Positions 7,392 through 7,979 of a stretch of DNA of 7,979 nucleotides are shown here, one piece after another (positions within the stretch are counted from its first letter, which is position 1; the number at the start of each line of letters is the position of its first letter). A program made the position numbers and the translations under genes. This DNA is from Polynucleobacter meluiroseus (GTDB taxonomy: Bacteria > Bacteroidota > Bacteroidia > Flavobacteriales_D > Crocinitomicaceae), in contig CALQBB020000024.1 in NCBI GenBank assembly GCA_943328715.2, positions 1 through 7,979 on the forward strand. Reading direction: 5' to 3'. The notes below the pieces were generated by a model. It searched no databases. It saw only the letters and a program-made list of their open reading frames with translations, and was not told where the DNA came from.

Positions 7392-7490
7392 ATGAATTGG
7401 AAAGAAACGATCATTAAATATTTCCCAGATGTTTGGCAGTATTTAATCATAATAATCATTTTTATTTTCGCAGCTATTTTTATTCTTTGA
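7392..7490 (+). CDS. Putative single-pass membrane microprotein (32 aa)
   Basis: An ATG at 7392 opens a 32-codon frame ending in TGA at 7488-7490. The product is MNWKETIIKYFPDVWQ followed by YLIIIIIFIFAAIFIL: a short amphipathic head with two Trp and two Lys, then about 16 strongly hydrophobic residues to the C-terminus, as in a tail-anchored or single-pass small protein. It ends 10 bases before the next plus-strand ATG, consistent with being the first gene of that transcript. TATTTTTA (7380-7387), one mismatch from the -7 consensus, sits so close that a transcript from it would be nearly leaderless. The region is AT-rich, where Ile/Phe-rich chance frames are common, so this is tentative. I do not recognise a family. 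The stop before 7501 rules out a simple N-terminal extension of the downstream gene in this frame. Confidence 0.45.
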   Translation: MNWKETIIKYFPDVWQYLIIIIIFIFAAIFIL

Positions 7491-7500
7491 GAACCCTATT

Positions 7501-7979
7501 ATGCTGGTATTTCGCAACATCTTCTTAAGTATTATTCTTTCATTATTTGTCTTCAAGGCCAGTTCACAATTGAACATCGACTCCTTATCGCACATTGATT
7601 ATCAACTGCTGCATCAAGCCAATCTGAATGATGTTTGGGGTTATGTGGATGAATTGGGAAATGAATATGCCATCGTGGGTACATCGAAAGGAACTTCGAT
7701 TGTCAATATTACCGATGGTGCGAATCCCCAAGAAGTTTTTTGGCTGGCTGGAACCGAATCTATTTGGCGCGATCCCTGTGTTTATGGGGATTATGCATAC
7801 GTAACGACGGAGGCAGAAGATGGATTGTTGATCATCGATTTAAGTCCCTTGCCACAATCAACCAACCTGCCAACGTCTCTTTATACTGGACCAAGTTCTA
7901 ATCCATGGCAGTCTGCACATACCTGTTTTACTTCTCCAAATGGCTTTGGCTACATTTTTGGCGCGAATCGAGGAAACGG
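7501..7979 (+). CDS. Choice-of-anchor B family protein, N-terminal part
   Basis: The ATG at 7501 opens a frame that stays open to the window edge, giving 159 complete codons. Residues 1-22 form a signal peptide (MLVFRNIFLSIILSLFVFKA then SSQ), so the protein is exported. The mature part has NLNDVWGYVDELGNEYAIVG (41-60), TSKGTSIVNITD (61-72), a DPCVYGDYAYVTTE segment (91-104) and GLLIIDLSPLP (108-118). This is the LVIVD-type beta-propeller repeat pattern of choice-of-anchor B proteins, which in this phylum often end in a T9SS sorting domain; the C-terminus is outside the window, so anchoring cannot be judged. Family function is not well defined; a surface or secreted propeller is the safe description. 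It follows the putative 32-residue membrane protein after 10 bases, so it probably shares that gene's promoter. No Shine-Dalgarno site is visible. Confidence 0.85.
   Translation, partial: MLVFRNIFLSIILSLFVFKASSQLNIDSLSHIDYQLLHQANLNDVWGYVDELGNEYAIVGTSKGTSIVNITDGANPQEVFWLAGTESIWRDPCVYGDYAYVTTEAEDGLLIIDLSPLPQSTNLPTSLYTGPSSNPWQSAHTCFTSPNGFGYIFGANRGN

Overview
The window looks like a chromosomal segment from an AT-rich member of the Bacteroidota, probably Flavobacteriales and perhaps close to Fluviicola/Crocinitomicaceae. The evidence is a C-terminal type IX secretion sorting domain on a large exported protein, TAnnTTTG-type -7 promoter boxes, little sign of Shine-Dalgarno sequences, and protein families typical of that phylum. 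The genus is an inference from family resemblance only.

Layout. The left edge (1-173) holds a short minus-strand gene for a 49-residue protein, followed by what looks like one arm of a terminator hairpin cut by the window edge. After a 192-base promoter region come three tightly packed plus-strand housekeeping-type genes: class II fructose-bisphosphate aldolase (fbaA, 366-1433), acetyl-CoA carboxylase carboxyltransferase beta subunit (accD, 1444-2289) and a metallo-beta-lactamase-fold protein (2296-2991). The gaps are 10 and 6 bases, so they probably share a transcript.

A 44-base gap with a dyad and a direct repeat leads to the largest gene (3036-6515). It encodes a 1159-residue exported multidomain protein related to peptide-N-glycosidase F (PNGase F). 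The PNGase F N-terminal domain is interrupted by roughly 500 residues carrying a beta-sandwich and a LamG-like domain. The rest of the fold, two further accessory domains and a T9SS sorting domain follow. It ends exactly where a convergent gene for a DUF1003 membrane protein (6516-7244, minus) ends, with no base between the stop codons.

The right end is a divergent promoter region (7245-7391), a possible 32-residue single-pass membrane microprotein (7392-7490), and the start of an exported choice-of-anchor B family protein that runs off the window.

No mobile element, CRISPR array, rRNA, tRNA or obvious defence system was seen. The least ordinary item is the PNGase F-like protein; the rest is mostly conserved core genome with a few small genes that are easy to miss.
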